From JAWWPY01 sp964412845 (GTDB taxonomy: Bacteria; Actinomycetota; Actinomycetes; Streptosporangiales; Streptosporangiaceae), in assembly GCA_964412845.1 (NCBI GenBank), contig CAYPQM010000001.1:56293-120292 (forward strand): a stretch of 64,000 nt of DNA. The letters run 5' to 3'. Both the position numbers and the translations under genes were made by a program. A model generated the notes under the pieces. The model had not been told where the DNA came from. It worked only from the letters and a program-made list of their open reading frames with translations, and did no database searches. Positions 25,319-33,156 of this stretch are shown piece by piece (position 1 is the stretch's first letter; every line of letters starts with the position of its first letter).

Positions 25319-25798
25319 GTGCGTGATCACGAACCCCAGCGCGCGGCCGATAGCCCGCCCGGCGTACCACGGCGAGCCGCCGGGACGCTGGAATCCGAGA
25401 TCCTCGGCATACTGCGCAGTGCGGGCGAGCCGCTGAGCCCCGGCGAGGTCCGCCAGCGGCTCCCGGCCGGGCAGCACGGCGAGGGGCAGCACGGCGAGGG
25501 GCAGCACGGCGAACTGTCGTACAGCACCGTCGTCACCATCGTGTCCCGGCTGCACGCCAAGGGCCTGCTGGCCCGCCAGCGGGCCGGGCGAGGGTTCACC
25601 TACACGCCAGTCGATGAGGCCAGTGTTGTCGCCAGCCGGATGAGCAATGCGCTGGGCAGCGGGACCGACCGCAGCGCGGTGCTGAGCCGGTTCGTGTCCG
25701 GGCTGTCCGGACGGGACGCCCTGCTGCTGCGCCGCCTGCTAGCCGATGACCAGGGCCAGCAGGACGGCGATCCTGGCTGGGCCGAGAAGGGGCAGTAG
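25319..25798 (+). CDS. BlaI/MecI-family winged-helix repressor
   Basis: GTG 25319 after GGGAGG gives 159 residues. The winged helix shows EILGILRSAGEPLSPGEVRQRL and the recognition helix SYSTVVTIVSRLHAKGLL, then the wing RGFTYTP. Between helices 2 and 3 sits an insertion of three exact GQHGE units (residues 51-65). The C-terminus should dimerise as in BlaI. By family knowledge it represses until cleaved or released by the adjacent M56 sensor protease, whose ATG lies 3 bases after the stop. Confidence 0.88.
   Translation: MRDHEPQRAADSPPGVPRRAAGTLESEILGILRSAGEPLSPGEVRQRLPAGQHGEGQHGEGQHGELSYSTVVTIVSRLHAKGLLARQRAGRGFTYTPVDEASVVASRMSNALGSGTDRSAVLSRFVSGLSGRDALLLRRLLADDQGQQDGDPGWAEKGQ
25469..25513 (+). 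repeat. Three 15-bp in-frame repeats in the BlaI gene
   Basis: The unit GGGCAGCACGGCGAG occurs three times (last copy ends GAA) and encodes GQHGE each time. It forms a histidine-containing loop inside the HTH. Confidence 0.85.
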
Positions 25799-25801
25799 CC
25801 C

Positions 25802-26746
25802 ATGTGGCTGCTTTACCTGCCGCTGGTCATCCCCGCCCTGGCCGGGATGAGCGCCCGGCCACTGGCGGCCCGGCTGGAACCGCGCCAGGCGACCTGGCTG
25901 CTGACTTCCGCCACGGTGGCACTCGCCGGGTGCAGCACGGCCGCGCTGGCACTGCTCGCCGCGTACGCCGCAGCCAGGGCACCCTTCCTGGCGACGCTGG
26001 GCGACTACTCGCAGCAAGTCATGCGACGCGGCGATCCCATTTCCGCGGCCGCCGGGACGGCGGCCGCGCTGGCGCTGACCGGCGCCGCGGTGGCGGTGGC
26101 GGTTATGCTCCGCAGCCGGGCACGTGCCCTGGCTGAGTCATACCGGCGCGCCGCCGAACTCGAGGCCGACGACGGCATCGTTGTCGTACCGGGCCCGGCC
26201 ATCGAGGCGTACGCGCTACCCGGCGGGCCCGGCCGCATCGTGGTCTCCGGCCGCCTGCTTGACCGCCTGGACAACCGGCGCCGGGCCGCGCTGATCGCCC
26301 ACGAGCAGGCGCACCTGGCCGGCCGGCACCATCTCTTCGCCGTCGTGGCGCGGCTGGCGGCCGCAGCCAACCCGCTGTTGCTCCCGGTGGCCCGCTCGGT
26401 GGAATACACCGTAGAGCGCTGGGCTGACGAGCACGCCGCCGCCGTCACGGGCGACCGCAGGCTGGTGGCGGAAACCATCGGCCAGGTGGCCCTGCTCGCC
26501 ACCCCCGGCCGCCGCCGCCTGGCCGGCATCACGCTGGGCATCATCAAACCGCGCACCCGGCGGGTATCGGTGGCCTGGGCCGGGCCAGTCCCCCGCCGCG
26601 TCGCCGCCTTGCTGACCGCGCCCCCGCGGCGGCGGATCATCCTGCTCGGCGCCTCGGCCGCGATCGTCCTGCTCGCGGGGGTAGCCGCCCTGGAGGCGGC
26701 CAGGGACCTGCACGCCCTGCTGGAACTCGCCCAGGCGGCCGGCTAG
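25802..26746 (+). CDS. M56-family membrane metallopeptidase (BlaR1/MecR1 protease domain)
   Basis: The 314-residue protein has transmembrane segments at about 1-20, 33-58, 83-103 and near the C-terminus (285-303). The zinc motif HEQAH is at 167-171 in LIAHEQAHLAGRHH, with ERWADEHAA supplying the third ligand. Unlike BlaR1 it has no C-terminal penicillin-binding sensor, so it must sense its signal through membrane or loop regions or a partner. It should cleave or trigger cleavage of the BlaI-type repressor encoded just before it. The TAG stop is inside a perfect hairpin. Confidence 0.85.
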   Translation: MWLLYLPLVIPALAGMSARPLAARLEPRQATWLLTSATVALAGCSTAALALLAAYAAARAPFLATLGDYSQQVMRRGDPISAAAGTAAALALTGAAVAVAVMLRSRARALAESYRRAAELEADDGIVVVPGPAIEAYALPGGPGRIVVSGRLLDRLDNRRRAALIAHEQAHLAGRHHLFAVVARLAAAANPLLLPVARSVEYTVERWADEHAAAVTGDRRLVAETIGQVALLATPGRRRLAGITLGIIKPRTRRVSVAWAGPVPRRVAALLTAPPRRRIILLGASAAIVLLAGVAALEAARDLHALLELAQAAG

Positions 26747-26773
26747 CCGTTGCCGGAACGGCAACGGCTAGCC
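26741..26773. terminator. Perfect 14-bp hairpin containing the stop codon of the M56 gene
   Basis: GGCTAGCCGTTGCC (26741-26754) pairs fully with GGCAACGGCTAGCC (26760-26773) around a 5-nt loop. The TAG at 26744-26746 lies in the left arm. It is a strong intrinsic-type terminator without T tract. Confidence 0.75.
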
Positions 26774-26858
26774 CGGGACCAGCCACAACCGGACGGCCAC
26801 AAGCCGGGACCCAGCCCCGAGCAAATATCCAGCGGCTCGGGCCGGCGTCAGCTATTGA

Positions 26859-27164
26859 TCATCCGGCCGGCAGCCGGTAGGAGCCCACGACCGTCGCGTC
26901 GGCCGGCAGGGGGCCCTCGGCGCACCGGTCCTTGATGCCGGCTTGAAACTCGCCGAACGCGGCCGATGTCGCCAGCGGGTTCTCGGCCCCGTCGAGCAGG
27001 GCGACGTGCAGAAAGCTGACTCCGTCGTCGAGGCGGAAGGCGGCGTACCGCAGGCCGTCCGGGTTCTCCTTGGCCAGCTCGGCGAACACAGCACGGATCA
27101 GCCGCTCGTTCTCATCCGCGCATTCCGGCTTCGTCCGGTACCGGATCACCTTGGTGACTGTCAT
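26859..27164 (-). CDS. Small alpha/beta-barrel (ABM-like) protein
   Basis: ATG 27164 is preferred over ATG 27170 because GGAG directly abuts the latter; the chosen start has a 6-base spacing. The 101-residue product (MTVTKVIRYRTKPECADENERL...) looks like a dimeric alpha+beta barrel of the antibiotic-monooxygenase type, without residues that would show catalysis. It sits downstream of an SRPBCC/ArsR operon on the same strand, 79 bases away. Confidence 0.7.
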   Translation of the reverse strand: MTVTKVIRYRTKPECADENERLIRAVFAELAKENPDGLRYAAFRLDDGVSFLHVALLDGAENPLATSAAFGEFQAGIKDRCAEGPLPADATVVGSYRLPAG

Positions 27165-27243
27165 GGTCATCTCCAGCTGTCTTGGTTGTTCGCTGAGTCC
27201 TGGCTGGGCCAGAACACGTCTGCCGTGAGCGCGGTGGCCGCCA

Positions 27244-27693
27244 TCAGCCGCCTGGTTCCGTGAGCGCGGCCAGAAAGTGCGGCAGCAGGGCCTGCCAGCC
27301 GGCGCTGTTGCGGTCGCGCCACTCCTCGCCCGCCTGGCCCAGCCGCTCCCAGCCGCGGTGCTCGATCTCGATCCGGGTCGCGGCGGCACCCGTGGCCTGG
27401 AAGCGGATCTCCACCTCGGTGGCGTCGGCCCGGTCCCGCCGCAAGTGCCATAGATAAGCCAGCCTCGTCGGGGGCTTCCATACCGTCACTTCACCCCAGT
27501 CGTGCTCGGCCCCATCGGCGGTGCGTTCATAAATCCGGCCGCCCACGCCGCCCTGCAGGACCACGACGGCGTCGGACTGCCCGGTCACGGTGTGATCGGG
27601 CGGCCACCAGGTGCCGATTCCCGAGGTCCAGACGGTGAACGCGTGCTCGGCCGAGCAGGCCACGTCGAAGGACATCCGCAGCGGAGCGTTCAT
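27244..27693 (-). CDS. SRPBCC/AHSA1-family protein
   Basis: From ATG 27693 the product has 149 residues with the START-like pattern ...CSAEHAFTVWTSGIGTWWPPDHTV...GGRIYERTADGAEHDWGEV...HRGWERLG. These proteins bind hydrophobic ligands. The start overlaps the ArsR stop by 4 bases (ATGA), a pairing of ArsR and AHSA1 genes that is common in Actinobacteria. Confidence 0.82.
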   Translation of the reverse strand: MNAPLRMSFDVACSAEHAFTVWTSGIGTWWPPDHTVTGQSDAVVVLQGGVGGRIYERTADGAEHDWGEVTVWKPPTRLAYLWHLRRDRADATEVEIRFQATGAAATRIEIEHRGWERLGQAGEEWRDRNSAGWQALLPHFLAALTEPGG

Positions 27694-28019
27694 CGCCGCT
27701 GCGTCCGGTCGGTGTTCTCGGCCAGCAGCCGGAACCGCGTGGCCGCGTCGCCCCAAATACGCTCGAGATAAGCCTGAACGGCCTGCATCCCCTGTTCCTG
27801 CAGGTGATAGATCCGCCGGGTGCCCTGGGCCTGCTCGGCCACCATGCCGGCGTCCTTCAGCAGGCGCAGGTGGCGGGAGACCGCGGGCCGGCTGATGGGC
27901 AGCGCCGCGGCGATCTCCGCCACCGGCTTGTCCCCCTCACTGAGCAGGCGCAGGATCTCGCGCCGGTTGGCATCACCCAAAGCCTCGAACGGATCGCCGG
28001 AGGCGCGCGCCGCGGCCAT
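27690..28019 (-). CDS. ArsR-family transcriptional regulator
   Basis: The 109-residue winged helix has EALGDANRREILRLLSEGDKPVAEIAAALPISRPAVSRHLRLLKDAGMV. No Cys metal site is present in helix alpha-3, so it is not an arsenic/zinc sensor of the classical type. It sits between two SRPBCC genes with 4-base overlap/spacing and likely controls them through the inverted repeat at 28470-28512. Confidence 0.85.
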   Translation of the reverse strand: MAAARASGDPFEALGDANRREILRLLSEGDKPVAEIAAALPISRPAVSRHLRLLKDAGMVAEQAQGTRRIYHLQEQGMQAVQAYLERIWGDAATRFRLLAENTDRTQRR

Positions 28020-28023
28020 CCGC

Positions 28024-28449
28024 TCAGCCGCCCGACTCGACCCGCTGCTTGAGTCCCTGGGCGAACTTCTCGAATGACGGGGCCAGGTCGGGCATCGATC
28101 GCCAGATCAGCCCCACCAGTGGCCCGGTGTACTCCTCACGCATGTGAAACGTGGTCCGGCCACTCGCGTCCGGCGACAGCTGGTAGGTCCGCTCACCTCG
28201 GAACAGGCCCAGCGGCATGCCCCCGCACAGCCGCAGCTCCACGGGTGGGTCGAACGTCGTCACCGTGACCGGAAAGCTGCGGCCGGAGGCGGCCTGGGTG
28301 CGGATCTTTATGCTCTCCCCGGCAGCGATCCGGCCATCGACAGCATCGACGCCAGAGTCCCAGGCCGCCCAGCTCGCCCCGTCGCTGAGGACGGCCCACA
28401 CCGCCTCTGGGCTCGCGGCAATCATGGACGTCGCCTCGTAGTACCGCAT
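28024..28449 (-). CDS. SRPBCC-family protein
   Basis: ATG 28449 follows GGAGAGGTGG. The 141-residue product (MRYYEATSMIAASPEAVWAVLSDGASWAAWDSGVDAVDG...) is a polyketide-cyclase/START-like fold with the usual C-terminal amphipathic helix (FEKFAQGLKQRVES). It is the first gene of a four-gene minus-strand unit with ArsR, AHSA1 and the ABM-like gene. Confidence 0.82.
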   Translation of the reverse strand: MRYYEATSMIAASPEAVWAVLSDGASWAAWDSGVDAVDGRIAAGESIKIRTQAASGRSFPVTVTTFDPPVELRLCGGMPLGLFRGERTYQLSPDASGRTTFHMREEYTGPLVGLIWRSMPDLAPSFEKFAQGLKQRVESGG

Positions 28450-28469
28450 CCTGCGACCACCTCTCCGAC

Positions 28470-28512
28470 TATCGGTAACATCCAGGCTACCGTAACTCAT
28501 AGGTTACCAATA
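28470..28512. promoter_or_regulatory. Inverted repeat in the ArsR operon promoter
   Basis: TATCGGTAAC (28470-28479) and GTTACCAATA (28503-28512) are inverse copies with one mismatch, and CGTAAC recurs between them. They lie 21 bp upstream of the first gene, where an ArsR dimer would bind. Confidence 0.5.
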
Positions 28513-28669
28513 GGCGGCAGGCGCGATGACACATGGGACAGCTGAGCTTCGGAATGCCGCAAAGCCATCACCCCGTCCTAAACTGGGGCAGCGGCGGCGG
28601 CGCCAGAGGAAAGAGTCATCGCGACGCTGCCCCTTGGCACACTCGTTCGCCTCACCGAGGAGGACACGA

Positions 28670-29176
28670 ATGAGAGCTCATCGGGTGCTCGCCCAGATCC
28701 TGCTGGCCTGTGCGCTCGGCGCCGGCGCGGCAGCCTGCGGTGGCAGCAGCACGAGTTCGACCAGCAGCCCATCAACCAGCCCGGCGGCGACAGCGTCCGC
28801 CGGCGGCTCCGCCACCCAGCAGATCACGGCCAACTGGACGGCCTTCTTCAACGCGAAGACCCCGGTAGCCAAGCGGGTCAGCCTGCTGCAGGACGGGCAG
28901 ACATTCGCCTCCATCATCCAGTCGCAGGCCGGCGGCGGGCTGGCCGCTCAGGCCACCGCGAAGGTGACGAAGGTGACGCTGGTGTCGGCGAGCCAGGCCA
29001 AGGTCGTCTACTCGATCCTGGTGGGCGGCCAGTCGGCGCTCGCGAATCAGTCCGGCACCGCCGTTCTGCAGAACGGCACCTGGAAGGTTGGTGTCGCGAG
29101 CTTCTGCGGCCTGCTGGCGCTGGAGAACGGCGGGAGCACGGTTTCGCTGCCGGCCGCCTGCAAGGCCGCAGGCTAG
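28670..29176 (+). CDS. Secreted lipoprotein of unknown function
   Basis: ATG 28670 follows GAGGAGGA. The 168-residue product has a lipobox (GAGAAC, Cys24) and a Ser/Thr-rich linker. The globular part (TANWTAFFNAKTPVAKRVSLLQDGQTFASII...) resembles the low-molecular-weight mycobacterial-type lipoproteins in the NTF2-like fold. It is followed after 6 bases by an MFS exporter gene and may work with it at the cell surface. Confidence 0.78.
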   Translation: MRAHRVLAQILLACALGAGAAACGGSSTSSTSSPSTSPAATASAGGSATQQITANWTAFFNAKTPVAKRVSLLQDGQTFASIIQSQAGGGLAAQATAKVTKVTLVSASQAKVVYSILVGGQSALANQSGTAVLQNGTWKVGVASFCGLLALENGGSTVSLPAACKAAG

Positions 29177-29182
29177 CCGGGG

Positions 29183-30754
29183 GTGGTCCGCTCGGTAGGC
29201 ACGCCCGCCGAGCAGGCGGCAGCGCCCCGGCGCGGTGGCCGCGGGGTCGCCCTCGCGGTGCTGTGCACGGTGCTGTTCCTGACGTTCCTCGACAACACGG
29301 TGGTCAGCGTCGCGCTCGGCAGCCTGCAAACTGACCTGCACGCTGGCGTCGCGCAACTGCAGTGGGTCGTCAGCGCGTACGCGCTGACTTTCGCCGGCGC
29401 CATGCTCGGCTTCGGGATGGTCAGTGACGAGTTCGGCCGCAAGAAGGTGATGCTGGCCGGGGTGGGCATCTTCTGCGCCGGATCGGTGCTGTCGGCGCTG
29501 GCCCCGAACATCGGGCTGGTGATCGCCGGGCGGGCGATCATGGGCTTCGGCGCGGCCGCCAGCGAGCCGGGAACCCTGTCGATGCTGCGCCATCTGTTCA
29601 CCGATGAGCGCAGCCGGACCAGGGCGGTCGGGGTGTGGGCGGCCGTGTCCGGCCTCGCCCTCGCGTCCGGTCCGGTCGTCGGCGGCGCACTGGTCGGCGT
29701 GTGGAACTGGCGGGCGATCTTCTGGTTCAACCTGTTCTTCGGCCTGGCCGCGCTGGCGGCCGGACTGGTCGTCTTGCCGGAGAGCGCCGATCCCGACGCG
29801 CGCCGGGTGGACATTACCGGGACGGTCCTCGGGGCCGGCGCGCTGACCGCGCTGGTGTTCGCGGTGATCGACGGTGAGGACTCAGGTTTCACCGCGCCCA
29901 GCGTGATCGCGCTGCTGTGCGTCAGCGCAGCGGCCGCGGCGGCGTTCTTCTGGTGGGAGGGCCGCACCGCGTATCCGCTGCTCGACTTGAAGTACCTGCG
30001 CGTGCCGCGCTTCCTCACCGCGAATGTCGTGGCCTACTGCTCGTACTTCGCGACGTTCGCGGTGTTCTTCTTCACCGCGCTGTACCTCGAGCAGGTCGTC
30101 GGCGACACCGGTTACCAGATCGCGCTCGTCTTCCTGCCGATGACCGCGCTGATGATCATCGCTGCCCTGCTGGCCGGGCGCTGGACCGGGACGGCCGGGC
30201 CGCGGTGGTCGATTTTCCTCGGCTGCCTGCTGTTCAGCGCCGGCCTGCTGCTGACCACCATCACCCTCAACCCGCACCCGGCCTACCTGCCGCTGGCCGC
30301 CGCGCTCGCCCTGACCGGGATCGGTGTCGGCAGCACCGTCGTTCCCGTCACATCCTCAGCTCTGTCCGCCGTGCCGCCCGAGCGATCGGGGATGGCCGCA
30401 TCGGCGGCGAACACCAGCCGGGAAATCGGTGCCGTAACCGGCGTGGCGATCCTCGGCGCCCTGGTGAACGCGCAGCTGCGGTCCAGCCTCACCGGGCGCC
30501 TCAAGCACCTGGGCATCCCGGCCAACTTCCAGTCGATCGTGATCCATGCGGTCGAGACCGGCGGCGTCCCGTCCAGCGGCAACACCCAGGGCGCGGGCGG
30601 AGCGGCGGGGGCCGGCCAGGGCACACTGGTACAGGAAGTCATCCACGCCGCGTACACGGCCTTCTATACCGGGCTGCGCGCCGCGCTGGTCCTCTCGGCG
30701 ATCCTGGTGCTCGCCGCCGGCCTGTACACCTTCGCCGCCCTGCGCCGCCGGTGA
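29183..30754 (+). CDS. MFS transporter, DHA2 (EmrB/QacA, 14-TM) family
   Basis: The 523-residue protein starts at GTG 29183 and has 14 predicted helices. Typical motifs are LTFLDNTVVSVALGSLQTDL (motif D1), GMVSDEFGRKKVML (motif A) and ASGPVVGGALVGVWNWRAIFWFN (motif C). It should use the proton gradient to export drugs or metabolites. It is in one unit with the lipoprotein gene. The stop codon lies in the loop of a GCCGCC/GGCGGC hairpin (30744-30761). Confidence 0.88.
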   Translation: MVRSVGTPAEQAAAPRRGGRGVALAVLCTVLFLTFLDNTVVSVALGSLQTDLHAGVAQLQWVVSAYALTFAGAMLGFGMVSDEFGRKKVMLAGVGIFCAGSVLSALAPNIGLVIAGRAIMGFGAAASEPGTLSMLRHLFTDERSRTRAVGVWAAVSGLALASGPVVGGALVGVWNWRAIFWFNLFFGLAALAAGLVVLPESADPDARRVDITGTVLGAGALTALVFAVIDGEDSGFTAPSVIALLCVSAAAAAAFFWWEGRTAYPLLDLKYLRVPRFLTANVVAYCSYFATFAVFFFTALYLEQVVGDTGYQIALVFLPMTALMIIAALLAGRWTGTAGPRWSIFLGCLLFSAGLLLTTITLNPHPAYLPLAAALALTGIGVGSTVVPVTSSALSAVPPERSGMAASAANTSREIGAVTGVAILGALVNAQLRSSLTGRLKHLGIPANFQSIVIHAVETGGVPSSGNTQGAGGAAGAGQGTLVQEVIHAAYTAFYTGLRAALVLSAILVLAAGLYTFAALRRR

Positions 30755-30784
30755 CGGCGGCCCGGTGCCGGCCGTCGGTGCCAG

Positions 30785-30812
30785 CCCGTCAGGGCCGACC
30801 CGTCAGGGCCGA
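30785..30812. repeat. Two tandem 14-bp units at a convergent gene end
   Basis: CCCGTCAGGGCCGA occurs twice in a row (30785-30798, 30799-30812). The second copy contains the stop codon of the oligopeptidase gene on the minus strand (TCA at 30803-30805). Confidence 0.7.
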
Positions 30813-32890
30813 CCCGGTGACCGGCCGACAGCGTCCAGGACAAACGCGAGTATCTCCGCCTCGTAGCGCAGCCGGCCGTACCGTCCCGCCGGGCCGGCAT
30901 GCGCACCAGGCCCCAGTTCGGGACGGAAAAGCAGCCGACTGCCCGCGGTGTCGGTGGCCCGCAGCCGGGCGACCCATTTGGCGGGCTCATGGACCAGCAC
31001 ACGCGGATCGTGCAGGCTGCCGGTGACCAGGAGATCGGGCCTGGCTCCGCGCGGGACGTTGTCGTACGGGCTGTAGGACGCCAGGTAGGCACGGGCCGCC
31101 GGATCCCGCGGGTCGCCCCACTCGTCCCACTCGTTGATGGTAAGCGGGATCGTCGGATCGAGCATGGTCGTGACACAGTCCACGAACGGGACCTCCGCGA
31201 TCACCGCCCGCCAGCGCTGCGGGGCCATCGAGAAGACCGCGCCCTGCAGCAGACCGCCCGCGGACAGCCCGCGGGACACGATCCGGCCGGGGTCCGCCCA
31301 CCCGGCGGCGGCCAGGGTGTCCGCCGCGGCGATGAAGTCGGTGAACGTGTTCCGCTTGCGGTCCAGCCGACCGTCGAGCCACCAGCGGCGGCCGCCCTCG
31401 CCGCCGCCGCGGACATGCGCGATGGCGTAGCCGAAGCCGCGGTCCAGCAGGCTCGGGACGGCCAGGTCGAAGGCCGGCCATTCGCAGGATTCATAGGCGC
31501 CGTACCCGTAGAGCAGGCACGGCGCGGTGCCATCCGGTTCGGACCCCGCGCGGTAGGCGATCGTCACCGGAACAGCCGTGCCGTCGGGCGCTGGCGCGGC
31601 GATTTGCGCGCTGCGATAGTCCCCGGCACGGTAACCAGGCACCTGCTGCCGTTTCCGCAACTGCCACTGGCCGGTGGCCAGCTCGACATCGTGCCAGGCC
31701 GGGGGGTCGATGAGAGACTCGGTGCGCACCGTGACGCTGGCCGCCTGGTAGTCCTCGTTCTCCGCCAGGGCCAGTGACATGTGCGGCCCGGCCGCCTCGA
31801 CCAGGTGCTCCTCCCCCGGGCCCAGGCCGGCCGTCTCCGAGCTGGTGGCCGGCCGGCCGATGATGCGCAGCTGGGTCGCGCCGCCGCGGCGCTGCGTCAC
31901 GATGAGATAGCGGCCGAACACATCGCAGCACACGACGCGGGTGTCCGCGGACTCCGCGATCACTTCGGTCCATCCGGCCCGGCCGGGCGCGGCGACCGGC
32001 GTGCGGACCAGCCGGAATTCGGTCGCGCCGTCGTTCGTGACGAGGTAGAAGTCGCCCCCGTCCGGCCCGTCGGCATGGTCGGCCCAGTACTCGATGCCGG
32101 GCCGGCGCGGCTCAAGCACCGCCGGCCCGGTGTCCGGTGCGCCGGCCGGGATGAGCAGTGTCTCGGTGGTGTCGCGGCACATGGTCTCGATGAAAACCCA
32201 GTCGCCGCTGCGGGTGGTCCGCACCGTCAGCTCGTAGCGCTCGTCGTCTTCGCGGAAGACCAGGACGTCCCGGGCGGGGTCGGCGCCGAGCTGGTGCCGC
32301 CAGACCTCGTGCGGCCGGTACAGCGCGTCGTGCACAACGTAGAACAGCGTCCGTGAGTCCGCGGACCAGGCCAGCCCGTAGTAGGTCCGGTCGATCCGGT
32401 CGGCCAGATCCTCGCCGGTCGACAGGTCACGGACGCGCAGCTGGTAGACCTCGTCGCCATCGAAGTCGACCGAGTAGGCGAGCAGCCGGCCATCCGGGCT
32501 GACCTCGCGCACGCCCAGGCCGACGTAGCCGCCGGTGCAGGCCGGATCCGCCAGCAGGAGGTTCTCGTCCAGGAGTATCTCGGGCGGCGCCCCGTCCCGC
32601 CCGGTCCGGCAGAACTGGGCGTAGTCCAGTTCTGGAATGGTCCGGGTGAAGTAGCTGAACCCGGCCCGCCTCCAGCTGACCGAGTCCTCGGCGGGAGCCG
32701 TCCGCCCGGTCAATTCAGTCAGCAGCTCGTCCCGGACGGGCTGCAGCCTGGCCATCTGCTGGTCGTAGTAGGCGCGCTTGGCAGCGAGGTAGTCGCGCAG
32801 GGCAGGCTGGTCGACCGCGCGCATCCAGGCGTACGGGTCCGGACCCGGCTCGGCCGACGCCACGGGGGGCACGGGCTCCTGACTCGCCAT
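30803..32890 (-). CDS. Oligopeptidase B-like S9 serine peptidase
   Basis: The 695-residue protein has an N-terminal beta-propeller (to about residue 410) and a C-terminal alpha/beta-hydrolase domain. The nucleophile Ser (about 544) is in SRGLSAGGLLQG and the catalytic His (about 663) in GPGAHAG. The length and the GGGEGGRRWW segment fit prolyl oligopeptidase subfamily S9A/oligopeptidase B, which cuts short peptides after basic residues or proline in the cytoplasm. No signal peptide is present. Confidence 0.88.
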   Translation of the reverse strand: MASQEPVPPVASAEPGPDPYAWMRAVDQPALRDYLAAKRAYYDQQMARLQPVRDELLTELTGRTAPAEDSVSWRRAGFSYFTRTIPELDYAQFCRTGRDGAPPEILLDENLLLADPACTGGYVGLGVREVSPDGRLLAYSVDFDGDEVYQLRVRDLSTGEDLADRIDRTYYGLAWSADSRTLFYVVHDALYRPHEVWRHQLGADPARDVLVFREDDERYELTVRTTRSGDWVFIETMCRDTTETLLIPAGAPDTGPAVLEPRRPGIEYWADHADGPDGGDFYLVTNDGATEFRLVRTPVAAPGRAGWTEVIAESADTRVVCCDVFGRYLIVTQRRGGATQLRIIGRPATSSETAGLGPGEEHLVEAAGPHMSLALAENEDYQAASVTVRTESLIDPPAWHDVELATGQWQLRKRQQVPGYRAGDYRSAQIAAPAPDGTAVPVTIAYRAGSEPDGTAPCLLYGYGAYESCEWPAFDLAVPSLLDRGFGYAIAHVRGGGEGGRRWWLDGRLDRKRNTFTDFIAAADTLAAAGWADPGRIVSRGLSAGGLLQGAVFSMAPQRWRAVIAEVPFVDCVTTMLDPTIPLTINEWDEWGDPRDPAARAYLASYSPYDNVPRGARPDLLVTGSLHDPRVLVHEPAKWVARLRATDTAGSRLLFRPELGPGAHAGPAGRYGRLRYEAEILAFVLDAVGRSPGRP

Positions 32891-33052
32891 CCCGCGATCG
32901 TAGCCGCCGGCCTGTGCACTCTACCTGCGGTGAGCACGACCGATTTCGTCCCACGAACCGGGCTCGTCTGACCTGACTGGCACCGGACCGACGACCGATA
33001 TGTTCGCTTCTGGGCACTTTCGTCGGTCCCAGCGTCTGGAACCTGAGCCAGG

Positions 33053-33092
33053 GCGGTGCATTGTGCCCCCTGATGCGAGCACAATGCACCGC
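33053..33092. promoter_or_regulatory. Perfect 14-bp inverted repeat upstream of the deacetylase gene
   Basis: GCGGTGCATTGTGC (33053-33066) pairs fully with GCACAATGCACCGC (33079-33092) around a 12-nt loop, 65 bp before the ATG at 33157. It has no T tract. It may be an operator, an attenuator or a terminator for the region upstream. Confidence 0.55.
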
Positions 33093-33156
33093 GTTGGCCT
33101 GACGGACGGTTTGCGGGACTCAAACTGCGGCTGGGGCGCGACCAAGGAGTGAGCGG

